Assembly: GCA_035079385.1 (NCBI GenBank)
Contig: JAVHKY010000004.1
Coordinates: forward strand, 18,879,001-18,943,000
Direction: 5' to 3'
DNA: 64,000 nt
Source of the DNA: Aspidiotus rigidus
Taxonomy: Eukaryota > Arthropoda > Insecta > Hemiptera > Diaspididae
Below are positions 25,601-40,315 of this stretch, in pieces; the first letter of the stretch is position 1, and every line of letters begins with the position of its first letter. The position numbers and the translations under genes were made by a program. The notes under the pieces are model-generated. The model saw only the letters and a list, made by a program, of their open reading frames with translations, was not told where the DNA came from and did not search any database.

Positions 25601-28600
25601 TTTTTTTCTCCTTTATCTATAAGACTGAGACGGAAACTTCGTAGTCCTTCATCTCATATGCACTATTAAACTTCCGCACTCAGATCGTGACGTCATCATA
25701 GGACCGGAGAAACTTTCGTTGAAGTTCTACATAACTACACCTTCTCATGATCGGCTTTCGGACGTTCGAGGACGAGTTTCTGTGACAAGTCACATTATAA
25801 TGTTTTTGACCATAAGAGGTTGTACAGGTAAAATCAATTCCATTGCCCGGTTATAAGGAAAAATGTAGAGAATGAAAGATGCAGCTCTCGTAATTATCAC
25901 TTAGTTGAATTCAACTTCATATTTTTTGAAGAACTTTTCTCACATCATTTCCTTTTAGTCCAAATTATACCAATCAACAAACAGTATTTGTTCTGCCGCT
26001 AAAAGCGAGAGGCCAATTTTTTTTTTTCACTTAGAATGCAATTCCCTGTTTTTTCTCTGACTACTTTTCAAGGTTTTTTAGGATAAACAGTAAAACAACA
26101 AAAATCTTCCTCACTTGAGTCATGAATTCTTCATCATGCACAAAAATTCCAGGTCAACCATATTAGCTTTTGGCTGACTTTAGGCTTAGAGCGAATGAGA
26201 AAAATCATTAGCTGACTCACTAATCAAATTCCTTGACCTTCCCCCGACAGTTTTTCTAGAAAGTGGAATCATCATTTTTGTGAGGGGATACATAACTCAA
26301 AAGAACGACTGCGTCCAGAATTTTAGCCAGTGGTCATGAAAGTCATAAAAGTCATAAAAGTCATGATTTTTTGTTTATGGTCGTGAGATTCTTGCAAAAT
26401 TATTTATCATTCATTAAATAATGCAAAAAAATTACAGCGAATAAAAGTTGTTCAACAAATTAAGGAAAAAGATCATGAAAATTGCTATGAAAACGTCTTT
26501 AGAAAGTCAAGAAAAAGTGATGAATTTTAGCCAGTGGTCATGAAAGTCATAAAAGAGGCAGTAACGTATCCAGAAAACTCAAAGAAAGGAAACGGGAGGG
26601 GGTTGAACAGAATATCACGGAATATTTCACGATGGTATTTCGAGGTCGATTTTCCAGTCCTCACAACCTCCTCTCTGCATAGGCCACGGTCAGGGGACTT
26701 TTAAAACTGCGGTCTATTAAGAGACAGTGTCACCTGCAATATTAGAGTAAGCTTGTGCTTTAAACGTAAAACGCAAAAAGGGATAAGAAAATGTATACAA
26801 TTTATGATCGGTACTGAGACTGTAATACAAGAAAAGCGATATGAACAATATCAAAATGTATAATTGAAGAGACCAAGGAGAAAGAGAAGACGTCCAAAAC
26901 GAACGATCTAGAGAAACGGTTTTCTCTCAGAGGTGTAAGAGATCCAAAAAGCTCGACCGTTTCTTTTGGTTATTCTTCCATTTCTTCCTGTATCCTTCAT
27001 TTATGACGACGGAAGCAACCGTTTGTGTCTTTACATCCAATTCAAGTGGGTTTTCGAGTGACTCAAAAAAAGGCAAGTGAGTAAAGTTTCCGTTTTAGAA
27101 AGAACTGAAATATCTTTTCAGCAAGGACGTAGAGTTCATGTTCAAGTCGTAATCAAGTCGAAAAACGATCGACTTATTTTGAAATCAAGTCAGCCAGTCG
27201 TTCATTGTGCTGACTCAACTTAATCAGTCGTAAGTCGATACTATTGTAGGATGTAAGTCATTAAGTCGATAACAATTAACACCACTGATGAACTGAATCA
27301 GTTTCGGAGCCACATGAAGTAGCTCCCGGAGCGAGATAAAGCAGCTTCTGGGTGTCTACCAAATTCAAAAATTGAAAATATTGAGCTTTCATGGGGCTCT
27401 TGAAGGGTGTTCCACAAAACCATAATTTCAGTGGTGTAGCACGGGGAACGGTGTCAGGGGGTCTAGACTTCCCCTGAACTCGAAAATTCGCCTCAAAATC
27501 CTATTCAACCCAGGAATTCAAATTTCAATATTTCAGGTCAGAAATAAAATTAATGGACTTCTAGGGTTTATTGGATTTATAGGGGCGGTGGATACCCTGA
27601 GCTTCAAATTCTAGAGCGAAATGGAGATGATCCAACCCCAGGTGATGATTGATAAGCAGAAATGGTACTTTCTGACCAACGCCAAAAAAGTTCTTTCACC
27701 TGATTTACTGTGAAGTTTACTCTTCAGTATCAAGTTGTCAATCAGTCGTAAGTTGATTAAAATTAGTTCAAGTTTTATGTCAGTCAGTCTCACAGGATAA
27801 TTTCAGAACAATTTGAATTGCAAATCAGTCAGTCAGTTTTATGGTTCAACTTGACTTAAACTTAACATCCTTGTTCTCTCGAAAGATATGACACTATTTT
27901 GTTGCTCACGCAGTCGGAGATTTGTAAATTCTGAAGAAATCGAAGATCATGTAGACTTTTCCCTGATAACCTCACCCCGTCAGAACCACAATCTTACAGA
28001 TATAGCTTAAAAGTCAAAATAGTCACCCTCACTAGACCGTTGGAATTTTTCCAAGTCTCTAACTAGATCGACAGGGTTCCTCTAAATTTTGCAGTGAAGA
28101 CATACCTCAGGCGAGAAGAATTGGAAGACGGAAGTAATACTATAATGTTTTGCAATAAAGCACCAAGAATATGCTCCACAAACTGGTTATCAAAGGAGCA
28201 TCAATTTTGTGAAAGAGAACACACAAAAAATCGTAAGTAGAAGAGTAAAGTTACTACAAAAACAAACTGAAGAAGACATCTACAAAATATAAAAATGCCA
28301 CAAATTAACATAAAGAGGGAAATTAAAACTGCAAAAGAAACGAAAAATCTTAACAAAAGGTCAATACCATGCTTGTGTAAATAAATTGTTCCATGCAAGA
28401 GTAAATTGTAGGATCGAAAATTCAGCTATTTGCGTATGTGAGTTCCGCCAGGAGCGCTACCGATCAATACTTTTTACATGGGTAAAAACATGATACAGAT
28501 CATTTACGTCACACAGTGAATATTTTTTTTCGAAGAACTCAAAAATGAAAACCCACTCAGGAAAAATAAATGAAACTCACTCCGTCTTTTGCACATTTCA

Positions 28601-31600
28601 CTTTTAGACATGTACAAACAATTAACGAAAGCTTCTGAAAACCCTCACCCAACCCATGTGATTTTTTTTCATTGTGTTTCCAAACACGTGCTCCTGGCGG
28701 AGCTCACATAAGCAAATTGATGAATAGCCACTATCAATCATTTTGATGGGTATTACAGTCAACATATCACAACGAGATTCTACCGTAATCATTTTTGGTC
28801 ATCATCAACCAGCATCCATTTCGATCTTTCACTCATTTGCAAAAACACGCGGAATATTTTTGCTCGTAAAATAAACAGGATGAACGAATGAAAAGGGTGT
28901 AACTATACACGAAAAAGAAACCGCAACTATTTGATTGCCGGACAGACTTACCTTCTGCAGAATGACAGAGAAGTGCAATCGAACTGCAGCGAAAAACAGA
29001 AAATTACAATCAATTCTTGGAATCGTAGTAATTTTTACATTGTTCCAATAATAACAGAGAAAATGGATCTTTTAAATCTAGAGCATCATTATCCATCAGT
29101 GGATAAGATGTTGAATTGGACTCGCGGGTCAAGTAGCGTTTCAACTCGTTGCATTCCCGATTTTCGTGTTCCACTCGTGATGGAAAACCGTCAAACATGG
29201 TATCGAAAATCACATTTTACTCCTCAAATTTTCAACAGATCTTTCTGAATAATTGAAATGTTTTCCAGAAAGGTCCAACCAGGAGCGCTATCGAAGCAGA
29301 ATTCAAAATACTTTTTTTAAATACATTTTTAATTAAAAATGTTGAAATTGGTAAAAATTCGTCTATATACTGACGAGAGAGAAATTCTTCTGGACCCAAA
29401 AGGCTCTAGCCGGGTAAGGGGGGGGGGGATGGCCTTGGTCGGAAAATGTTTCAAATGTCCGTCAAAATGTTGTCCCCAACGAGAAAACTCGAAATCCGAA
29501 AATTGGACCCATCCGCTCACCCACATGGGCTGCAGAGTGATTTTTAGGCCTAAAATCCAAATGGCTATATCTCAGCCAATAATGAACGCACAGCGATGAA
29601 ACTTGAGGAAATTTTAGTATACGTGAACGTTCATCCATGGTATTTTTTTCAAAAAAAAAAACCATTCATATTTTCCATAGTTTCTAGCTATAACAAAACT
29701 TCAAACTCGAATTTTTAAAAAAATCGGGGGGGGGGGAGGCACCTGGGGTAAATCATTCATTTGAAGCGCCATACCCTCTACTACAACATACATGAGTACC
29801 ATAGTCATCGGTGAGGTGCAACATTCTCAAAAAGATCAATATTTAATGAATTTCTGTGATTTTTCCATGAATAGCGGGGTGAACTATGACTGTTACCGCA
29901 ATAGACCGCGAGAAATCAATGGTCAATGTTCGAGGTGAAAAATACGCACTCCTCCGTCAGATGAAATGGGAATGTTGATAGACCAAAAATATATTTTTAG
30001 TATTTCGTTTATCGATTTGGTCAATTCTTATGTAAACACGTCCACCGATTAGGTGGAATACGTTAGATTGAGAAAAATGGTTGAAAAATTCTCCAGTCGC
30101 TGGAACAGTCTGAAAATAGAGGGAGAAGTGAGAAAATCCACTTTTTCACCCTGGAGGACCGTGAGTTTTGGTATTTCATTCATCAATTCGTTCAATTCCT
30201 AAGTAAACACGTACGCCAAGTTTGAAAAAAATAGTCAAAAAATTCTCCAGCCGCTTTAATGGTCTGGAAAGGACAAATAATTGAGAACATCCAATTTTTT
30301 ACCCTGGAGGACCGCAATTTTTGGTATTTTGTTCATCAATTAGGTCAATTCTTATGTAAAAACATCCACCGAATCCGAAAAAAATAATCAAAAAATTCTC
30401 CAGCCGCTGGAACCTTCCGGAAAGGACAAATAATCGAAAAAATCCAATTTTTTACCCTGGAGGACCGCAATTTTCGGTATTTTGTTCATCAATTAGGTGA
30501 ATTCTTAAGTAAACATGTCCATCGAGTTTGAAAAAAATGGTCAAAAAATTCTTCAGTCGCTGGAACAGTCTGGAAATAGCAGAAAATCGAGGAAGTCCAC
30601 TTTTTCAACCTGGAGAACTGCGATTTTTCATATTTCACTCATCAATTACGGCAAATCTTATGTGAATAAATCCGCCGAGTTGGGAAAAAATGATCAAAAA
30701 ATTCTCAAGTTTCTGGGATGCCCTAGAAATAGTAAAAACTCTAGGTAAATCCACTTTTCCAACATGTAAAACCGTGATTTTTCATATTCTGTTTATCAAA
30801 AAGGTCAAATCTTATGTTAATACCTCCGCCGAGTTTGAAAAAAATAGTCCAGAAATTTTTCAGTCGCTGGAATAGTCTGAAAATGAAAAATTGAAAATAT
30901 CTGCTACCGGTATTTGAACTCTGAGAATCGTGATTTTTATATTCCATTTATCAATAAGGTCAATTTTTGAGTAAATACATCCCCATTTCGAAAAAAATAT
31001 TCAATAAATTCTCCAGACGCTGGAACCTTCTGGAAAGGACAAATAATCGAAAACATCTAATTTTTTACCCTGGAGGACCGCGATTTTTGGTATTTTGTTC
31101 ATCAATTAGGTAAATTCTCAAGTAAACATGTACGCCAAGTTTGAAAAAAATAGTCAAAAAATTCTCCAGCCGCTGTGATGGTCTGGAAATGACAATAAAT
31201 CGGGGAAATCCACTTTTTCACCCTGGAGAATCGTGAGTGTGGGGTATTTCATTCCACAATTCGTTCAATTCTTATGTAGACATGTCCGCTGAGTCTGAAA
31301 AAAATAGTCCATAATTCTCCAGTCTCTGGGATGCCCTGGAAATGGTAAAAACTCCAGGTAATCCACTTTTCCAAAATGGAAAACCGTGATTTTTCATATT
31401 CTGTTTATCAACAAGGTCAATTCTTATGTAAATACACCCGCCGAGTTAGTCAATAAATTCTCCAGTTGCCGGAACGGTCTAGAAATACACAGTTCAGAAA
31501 ATCCACTTTTTCAACATGGAGAGCCCTGATTTTTGGTATGTTCTTCATCAATTAGGTCAAATCTTATGTTAATAAGTCTTACAAGTTGGAAAAAAATGGT

Positions 31601-34600
31601 CCATAAATTCTCCAGTCGCTAGGACGCTCTGGAAATAGTAAAAAACCGATACACACCCACCCCTAAGATTCATTTCCTTTATTTAAAGTGTTGAATGTTT
31701 ATTCTTGTTCCCCTGAAGTCGTGGAGGTACAAACTGTGTTACTAGGAGCCGTGCACTTCTATGAAGTGCAGGAATCTCCTCTCGAGTTGAGGTGACAATG
31801 CTTCAAATATTGGAATTCATGAGTATGACAATACAAAGGAGATGAGTGTCTTCTTGTGTCTCGGAAAAGGATTCCTGTGCACGGCTATCAGTGACACAAT
31901 TTGTACCGCTACGACTCGAGGGGGGAAAAGTACCACATGAATCATTGTGGCGGGTGGGTATCTTTGATTTTTTAATATTTTTAGAGCGTTCAAACGACTG
32001 GACAGTTTTTTTCAATTTTTTTAAAACTCGGGGTAAGTGTTCTTAGAAGACCATACCAATGAGCGTCTGGAGAATTTATTGAATATTTTTTTCGAAATAG
32101 GGATGAATTTACTCAAAAACTGACCTTATTGATAAATGGAATAGAAAAATCACGATTCTCAGAGTTCAAATAGCAAATATTTTCAATTTTTCATTTTCAG
32201 ACTATTCCAGCGACTGAAAAATTTCTGGACTATTTTTTTCAAACTCGGCGGAGGTATTAACATAAGATTTGACCTTTTTGATAAACAACATACCAATAAT
32301 CAGGGCTCTCCGTGTTGAAAAAGTTGATTTTCTGGATTTGGTACTATTTCTAGATCGTTCCAGCGACTGGAGAATTCATTGACTATTTTTTTCCAACTCG
32401 GCGGTTGTATTTACATAAGAATTGACTTTGTTGATACATAGAATATGAAAAATCACGGTTTTACATGTTGGAAGAGTGGATTTATCTAGAGTTTTTACTA
32501 TTTCCAGCGCATCCCAGAAATTTGAGAATTTTTTGATCCTTTTTTCCCAACTCGACGGATGTATTCACATAAGATTTGCCGTAATTGATGAGTGAAATAT
32601 GAAAAATCGCAGTTCTCCAGGTTGAAAAAGTGGACTTCCTCGATTTTCTGCTATTTCCAGACTGTTCCAGCGACTGAAGAATTTTTTGACTATTTTTTTC
32701 AAACTCGACGGACATGTTTACTTAAGAATTCACCTAATTGATGAACAAAATACCAAAAATTGCGGTCCTCCAGGGTAAAAAATTAGATGTTTTCGATTAT
32801 TTGTCCTTTCCAGAAGGTTCCAGCGGCTGGAGAATTTCTTGACTATTTCTTTCAAACTCGATGGACATGTTTACTTAAGAATTCATCTAATTGATGAACA
32901 AAATACCAAAAATCGCGGTCCTCCAGGGTAAAAAATTAGATGTTGTCCTTTCCAGAAGGTTTCAGCGGCTGGAGAATTTTCTGATTATTTTTTTCGGATT
33001 AGGCGGATGTTCTTACATAATAATTGAGCTAATTGATGAACGCAATACCAAAACTCATGGTCCTTCAGGGTAAAAAATTGGATGTTCTCAATTATTTGTC
33101 CTTTCCAGACCATTACAGCGGCTGGAGAATTTTTTGACCATTATTTTCAAACTTGGCGTACGTGTTTACTTAAGAATTCACCGAATTGATGAACAAAATA
33201 CCAAAAATTGCGGTCCTCCAGGGTAAAAAATTGGATGTTTTCGATTATTTGTCCTTTCCAGAAGGTTCCAGCGGCTGGAGAATTTTTTGACCATTTTTTT
33301 CGGATTCGGCGGATGTTTTTATATAAGAATTGAGCTAATTGATGAACGCAATACCAAAACTCATGGTCCTCCAGGGTAAAAAATTGGATGTTCTCAATTA
33401 TTTGTCCTTTCCAGACCATTACAGCGGCTGGAGAATTTTTTGACTATTTTTTTCAAACTTGGCGTACGTGTTTACTTAGGAATTGAACGAATTGATGAAT
33501 GAAATACCAAAACTCACGGTCCTCCAGGGTGAAAAAGTGGATTTTCTCACTTTTCTACTATTTTCAGACTGTTCCAGCGACTGGAGAATTTTTCAACTAT
33601 TTTTCTCAATCTAACGTACTCCACATAATCGGTGGACGTGTTTACATAAGAATTGACCAAATCGATAAACGAAATACTAAAAATATTTTTCTGGTCTATC
33701 AACATTCCCATTTCATCTCACGGAAGAGTGCGTATTTTTCACCTCGAACATTGACCATTGATTTCTCGCGGTCTATTGTGGTAGCAGTCATAGTTCACCC
33801 CGCTATTCATGGAAAAATCACAGAAATTCATTAAATATTGATTTTTATGGGAATGTTGCACCTCAACGATGATTATGGTACTCATGTATGTTGTAGTAGA
33901 GGGTATGGCGCTTCAAATGAATGATTTTCTCCAGAGGCCTCCCCCCGATTTTTTTTCAAATTCAAGTTTGAAGTTTTGTTATAGCTAGAAACTATGGAAA
34001 ATATGAATGGTTTTTTTTGAAAAAAATACCATGGATGAACGTTCACATATACTAAAATGTCCTCAAGTTTCATCGCTATGCGATCATTATTGGCTGAGAT
34101 ATAGCCATTTGGATTTTAGGCCTAAAAATCACTCTGCAGCCCATGTGGGTGAGCGGATGGGTCCAATTTTTGGATTTCGAGTTTTCTCATTGGGGACAAC
34201 ATTTTGACGGACATTTGAAACATTTTCCGACCAAGGCCATTTCCCCCCCCCCTTACCCGGCTAGAGCCTTTAGGATTCTGTTCCGATAGCACCTTTCGTT
34301 GAACCCTTCTGCACAACATTTCCAAAGATCGAAAGAATTCGTGGGAAAATGGAGCCCTGAGATGTGACCTTGCAAAATCATTCCTCCTCATTTCTTACGA
34401 GAACTAATAAGGCACGCCTGACAAGCGTCGCGTAGTGACCGGTGGCTTCCCGAACCTTGCACGGTTTTTGGTGATGTTTATGCAACTTATCGTACACCGT
34501 TTCGGTAAAGCACACCCTTAAGCGCCACTTCATCCGCTTGTAAAACTATTATTTAAACCAAGAATAGTAGAGAAAGACCGAAAATCTTCACATAGAGGTC

Positions 34601-37600
34601 AAAAAAAGGATTAATTGTATTCGTCTCATTCCAGACTGTTTTAAGAATGATTCATATTAATGTTAGGATATATCGACGTCACAAAATTCAACATCTTTGC
34701 AGTCGACCATAAGGTCACTTATTTGACAGCTTTTGCTCGTGTTCACGTAATTTACGAGAAAAAAATCATTTCTCAAGACTACTTCTATGACCGTGCTTCC
34801 AACTGAGACGTCACAGGCCTCGCCTTCAAGCTTTATATGATAGGAGGGGGACTTTAAAAAATATATGGCACCCGCGATCTGAAAAATGTAGATTGTGACG
34901 TCACAATGCTGACCTATGACGTCACGGGCCTCGGGGATCACCGAGGAGATAATCATTTCCATGCCATTTTAGGATGGCTTTCTGAGCCTCTGACCGTCCC
35001 ACTCCTTTCCACATTTATGTCGATGTCATCGCGCAGGTTCAGACCTAGAATTTTCCAAGAGAAAATTCGTAGTTTGCTGTACAGTTATTCGACGATAAAA
35101 AATCACACTTTTCAAAAGAATCGTAAAAAATCAATCAGGGCTCCGTATTTTCATATTTTGGATACTCCTACGTCCTAAAGACAACCTGCACAAAGGATTG
35201 GAACAGAAAAAGTTTAACCTGCATGAGTTCCCAGTTCAAATTGATATTTCCTCGAAAAGAAAATTCATGGATACATCATTTGCAAGTGAAAAATGGGAAA
35301 ATTATGGGGAAAAATCGGAGAACTTCTGATACGCACATGTGGAGCCTGTCCAAGGTAGAAATCCTAAAAGATGAAAAATAAACGGTGACATGGGGCTCCG
35401 GATGACTTGAAAAAACTCTCAAAACACGTCAGTCGAGCAAACGCGGAGTCACTCAAAGCCAAAAATTTACAACCCACGATGGAAAAGAGTGGAAAACGAA
35501 AGAATGACCACGCGGTCTACAGCGTTATACTTCCGAAGCATAGTTTGATAACTAGCAAGAGTTCAGAAAAACAAAAATACGAAATAGAAGAAGACACCGG
35601 ATGACCGCTACTGAGGCCATCGCCTACAAAAATTTTTGCGAACAGTCTGCTGTAAGACGATGTTATCATACAATGTGTTCTTCACTAGATACAAAAATGT
35701 TACAACTTCAACACACCAACACTAACCGCGATATCGTCTTTACACTCGAACACGTCACCTCGCTCATTCAAGAAAGGTAACAGAACGATAAAAGCCTTAC
35801 ACTCCATCCTTCTCAAAATTCTTTTTTTAGAAATCGAACTCTAGAAACACGACAAAATTAGATACCATGACAACACCATAGTTCCTGATAACCGAAGCGA
35901 TAATACGTATGCGCCAAAAAATATTATCTTACAACATTATCGCAAATCATCGAGTCTAATACGCTCTGGAGAGCTTTCTATAGAACACAAAAGAATTTAT
36001 GGAGTGGAGTGACAGCAATTTAAAATAAATTTTTTCTGTACGTATTTTCCCGCAACGTACACATCATACAGAGTTTAAAAGATACTACATCGATAATTTA
36101 AAACTATAATAATGAGTTACGGACGTCACTGGGCTAGCGATACACACTCGACAATACAGCGTAGGAAATTTTAATTATTCGCTTAAATTTAGATATTGTT
36201 TTCAGTCTCAACGGATGACTTCAGCTTCGACATCGGAGTACGTAGAAAGCAGAATAATCGGCGCAACGCCCATGAGATCGTATCGAGTATAATCGGCCTC
36301 CGAATCATAATTCTCAATTTTTTCTCAGTCACCGTCTCGTTAGGTACGTAGTCTTTTAGGTCGTCGAACTGATTCCCTATTCCTGTACACCAGAAAATGG
36401 CTCATTGAGACGTGACAATGTCGATCATCAATTTCTCTCTCTTCGGTGGAAATTACTACACGAATCGTTTCCAGTAGTGAAATTTGTTGATATACCATTA
36501 TCAGCCTCTCAACCCCCATCAGTTGACTCAGAAAATTGATTTCCAACTGACAACCTATCTTAAGTGCTATTCTGGAGCTCTTGAATTTTCTACATGAGAA
36601 ATAAATGACCATCTTTCAGATAGGATCGGAGAAAATGACTATTGTAGGGAGTGACTAGAAGTCAGGAGCACCTCAAAAAAAGGAACATGATAAGCTCAAG
36701 TGGAGACAAATTGATTTTTGTTATATGTAGGACCGATTTCTTAATTCATCATTACAACCATGGACAAACTCATCTCGAGGGTTGATGTCGTCAACATTGT
36801 TAACCGAAACGAGCAACCAAATTAAGAAGGCTTTTCGATTAGAATTTCAAAAATCAATAAATCCTCGTTGACTGAAATTTGTCGCTGGACACAGGTCCAC
36901 TAGGTTAAATTTTATTCTATTTCTCTGTACGATGGAAGAAAGCCAGGCCAGCGTTGATTGATGAGAAGGATAAACCACCTGGCTGCCCCTCCTATCGACC
37001 TTTTTGTCCGCTAGTTAGTTACTTGTGGGGTGCCGGAGAGGTCGATCCTAGGGCCGCTGTTGTGGTGTGTTGCATTTTTCAAGGTGAAGCTGCCACCGGA
37101 TGTCAAGATTGGTCGTATGCACTGCTGAAACAACTGTAGCGGTGGAGAATACTCAGGGTGAACTGGGCTCTGGAGGTGGTGACGCGTGGGATCGAGTCGG
37201 CTGGAGTAGAACGGAGTCGAATGTTCAGTCCACACACCTTTTGCCTGCAGGGTGTGGAAATTGAGACCTCGGCATCTGGTTTGACTCAACGATGAGCTTC
37301 AGGCACCATCTTCTGATGGAAGCGGAAATGGTAGGCAGGGTAGTTGGATACCTAAGTCGTCTAATAAGGAACCTAGGAGAATCGAAAAAAGTAAGAAGAA
37401 GGATCATGATGAGCACCACCTTGTCGATCCTCCAATATGGTGCCCCAGGATGGGCTGACTTGATGAAAATACCTTGTAGGAGGAGAGAGATGGTGAAGAG
37501 CCAACAAAAAGCTGCGCTCAAGTGTGTCTACCGCACTGTCTCGACGTAGGATCTTTGTGCATCAGCACGTTCACCGCTAATCGAGCTAATTACTGAGGAG

Positions 37601-40240
37601 ACAGCTGTGGTGTGCAAAGCAAAAAAAATCTCACGGGTTCTTTAACGGAGTTAAACGAGGTGTGACAGGGAACCTGTTTTATTGGGCACGAGGTATCTGA
37701 AAAATGTGGATCGTGACGTCACAAGGCTAACCTATCATCGAATTGTGACATTACAGGCCCCACCCCAAAAAATATATGCTAGGAGCGGTATTCAGAAAAA
37801 AACTGATCTCTGACGTAGGCGTCATCAGATTGTGACGTCACAAGGCTGACCTACGACATCATAAACTGTGACGTCACATGCTCCACTATCAAGCTATACA
37901 TGATAGGAGGGAGACTTTGAAAAATATGGAGCACGTGGAATCCGAAAAATGTGATTGTGACGTCACAAGGCTACCCTATGACGTCATACGCCCCGCCACC
38001 AAGCTATATAGAAAAGGCAAGGGTGGTAAGCTTTTCAAGCCGTAAATAAGCTAAAGCAAAACGATTTTTCATTCGCTTAATTAAGAGACTTAAAAAGCGA
38101 AACAATTTTCCATTTGCTTAATTAAGCGACTTCATAAGCAAAACAAAAGCTTAAAACTCAAAAAAGGCAAAAACATATTTTTCTGACAAAAATATATTTC
38201 CTAACGAAAACATGTTTGTTTTTACAAGAAACATGTTTTGCCCAACGAAAACATGTTTTTTCCTTTCACCTTTAAGCTTTAAGCTTAAGTTTTAAGCGAT
38301 TCAACTCAAACTACGCAATCAAGTTTTAAGCTAAAACTCCTAAAACTTAAATAAGGCTTAAGCTTAAGCGAAAAGAAATCCTATTTTAGGTTTAAGCCTT
38401 AAGCTTAAGCGAAAAGAAATCCTATTTTAAGTTTAAGCCTTAAGCTTAAGCGAGATGAAATTCTATTTTAAGTTCAAGTCTTAAGCTTAAGCGAAAATAA
38501 ATTCTATTCTAAGTTTAAGCCTTAAGCTTAAGCGAAAAGAAATTCTATTTCAAGTTTAGCCTCAAGCTTAAGCTTTAAAATGGAATCGCTTACCACCCCT
38601 GAGGAAAGGGATTCAGAAGAAAATTGATCCATGACGTCGGCGTCATCAGATTGTGACGTCACAAGGCTACCCTATGACGTCATCGGGCCCGACACCAAGC
38701 TATTGTATGATAGAAGAAAATTGATCTATGACGTTGACATCATCAGATTGTGACGTCACAAAGTTGACCTATGACAACATGAAACTGTGACGTGATAGGC
38801 CCCACTCCCAAGCTGTATTTGATAGGAGGGAAGGAGGGGTAGTTGGAAAAATGTCGACCTAAAACTGATTTATTGCCATCAGATTGTGACACCTCAGGGC
38901 TGACCTATGACATCATAAAACTGTGATGTCAAATGCTCCACTATCAAGCTATACATGATAGGAGGGAGACTTTCAAGAATATGGGGCACGTGGAATCTGA
39001 AAAACGTTGATTGTGACGTCACAAGGCTACCCTATGACGTCATCGAATTGTGACGTCATAGGCCTCGCCACCAAGCTATTGTACGATAGAAGAAAATTAA
39101 TATATGACGTTGGCATTATCAGATTGTGACGTCACAAAGCTGACTTATCACATCATGAAACGGTGACGTCACAGGCCCCACCCCCAAGCTAAATTTGATA
39201 GGAGGGAAGGAGGGGGAATTGGAAAAAAATGTCGCCCTAAAACTGATTTATTACCATCAGATTGTGACCTCACAAAACTGACCTATGACATCATAAAACT
39301 GTGATGTCAAATGCTCCACTATCAAGCTATACATGATAGGAGGGAGACTTTGAAGAATATGGGGCACGTGGGATCTGAAAAACGTAGATTGTGACGTCAC
39401 AAGGCTACCCTATGAAGTCATCGAATTGTGAGGTCATAGGCATCGCCACCAAGCTATTGTATGATAGAGGAAAATTAATATATGACGTTGGCATTATCAG
39501 ACTCATCAGTCATCACATCCTGAAACTGTGACGTCACAGGCCCCATCCCCAAGCTAAATTTGATAGGAGGAAAGGAGGGGGAATTGGAAAAATGTCGACC
39601 TAAAACTCATCTATCGCCATTAGATTGTGACCTCACAAAACTGACCTCTGACATCATCAAACTGTGACGTCACAGGCCCCACCCCAAGCTGTATATAACA
39701 GGAGGGAGTCTTGAAAAAATTTCGACGTAAAAATGATCCATGACGTCATTAGATTGTGACGTCACAAGGCTGGCTACGATATCATCAAACTGTGACGTCA
39801 CAGACCCCACCCCAAGCTATATATAACCGGAGGGAGACTTGGAAAAATTTCGACTTAAAACTGATCCATGACGTCGCAAGGCTGGCCTATGATATCATTA
39901 AACTGTGACGTCACAGACCCCACCCCAAGCTATATATGATAGAAGAGAGACCTATACAAATTTCGACCTAAAACTGATCTGTCACGTCATCAGATTGTGA
40001 CGTCACAGGCCCCGCTCGCAATCTATATACGATACAAGGTGGACTTTGAAAAATATGGGGCACGTGGTATCTGAAAAATGTAGATTGCGACGTCACAAAG
40101 CTGACCAATGACATCATCAAACTGTGACGTTCCAGGCCTGACCCCAAGCTATATATAACAGGAGGGAGACTTGGAAAAATTTCGACCTAAAACTGACCTA
40201 TGACATCATCAAACTGTGACGTCACATGTCCCGTCCCAAG

Positions 40241-40315
<75 letters not shown>

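Larger units (their letters stand above)
29271..34300. repeat. Five-kilobase near-complete palindrome in a moesin intron
   Basis: The sequence is nearly self-complementary about a centre close to 31.8 kb. Outer blocks at 29400-29600, such as GGCTCTAGCCGGGTAAGG and TGGGCTGCAGAGTGATTTTT, return in reverse at 34120-34270. Inner blocks (GCCGTGCAC with CAGGAATC) pair at about 31750 and 31870. Each arm, about 2.45 kb, is mostly a tandem array of about 153-bp units. The left arm carries an extra segment of roughly 90 bp at 29305-29395 missing from the right. Similar frames (30515-30748 plus and 32482-32715 minus) are the same repeat read in the two arms and are not genes. No target duplication or transposase was found. 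Confidence 0.85.

Noticed and set aside
30515..32715. Mirror-image similar frames (30515-30748 plus, 32482-32715 minus)
   Set aside because: They are the same 153-bp tandem unit read in the two palindrome arms.
34663..34962. 99-codon minus-strand frame
   Set aside because: It overlaps a copy of the TGACGTCA repeat and its residues (VTS, CDVS) come from that repeat.
36925..37550. Possible rDNA insertion site because the LINE is R1-like
   Set aside because: No 28S sequence flanks it; similar thumb motifs occur in untargeted relatives.
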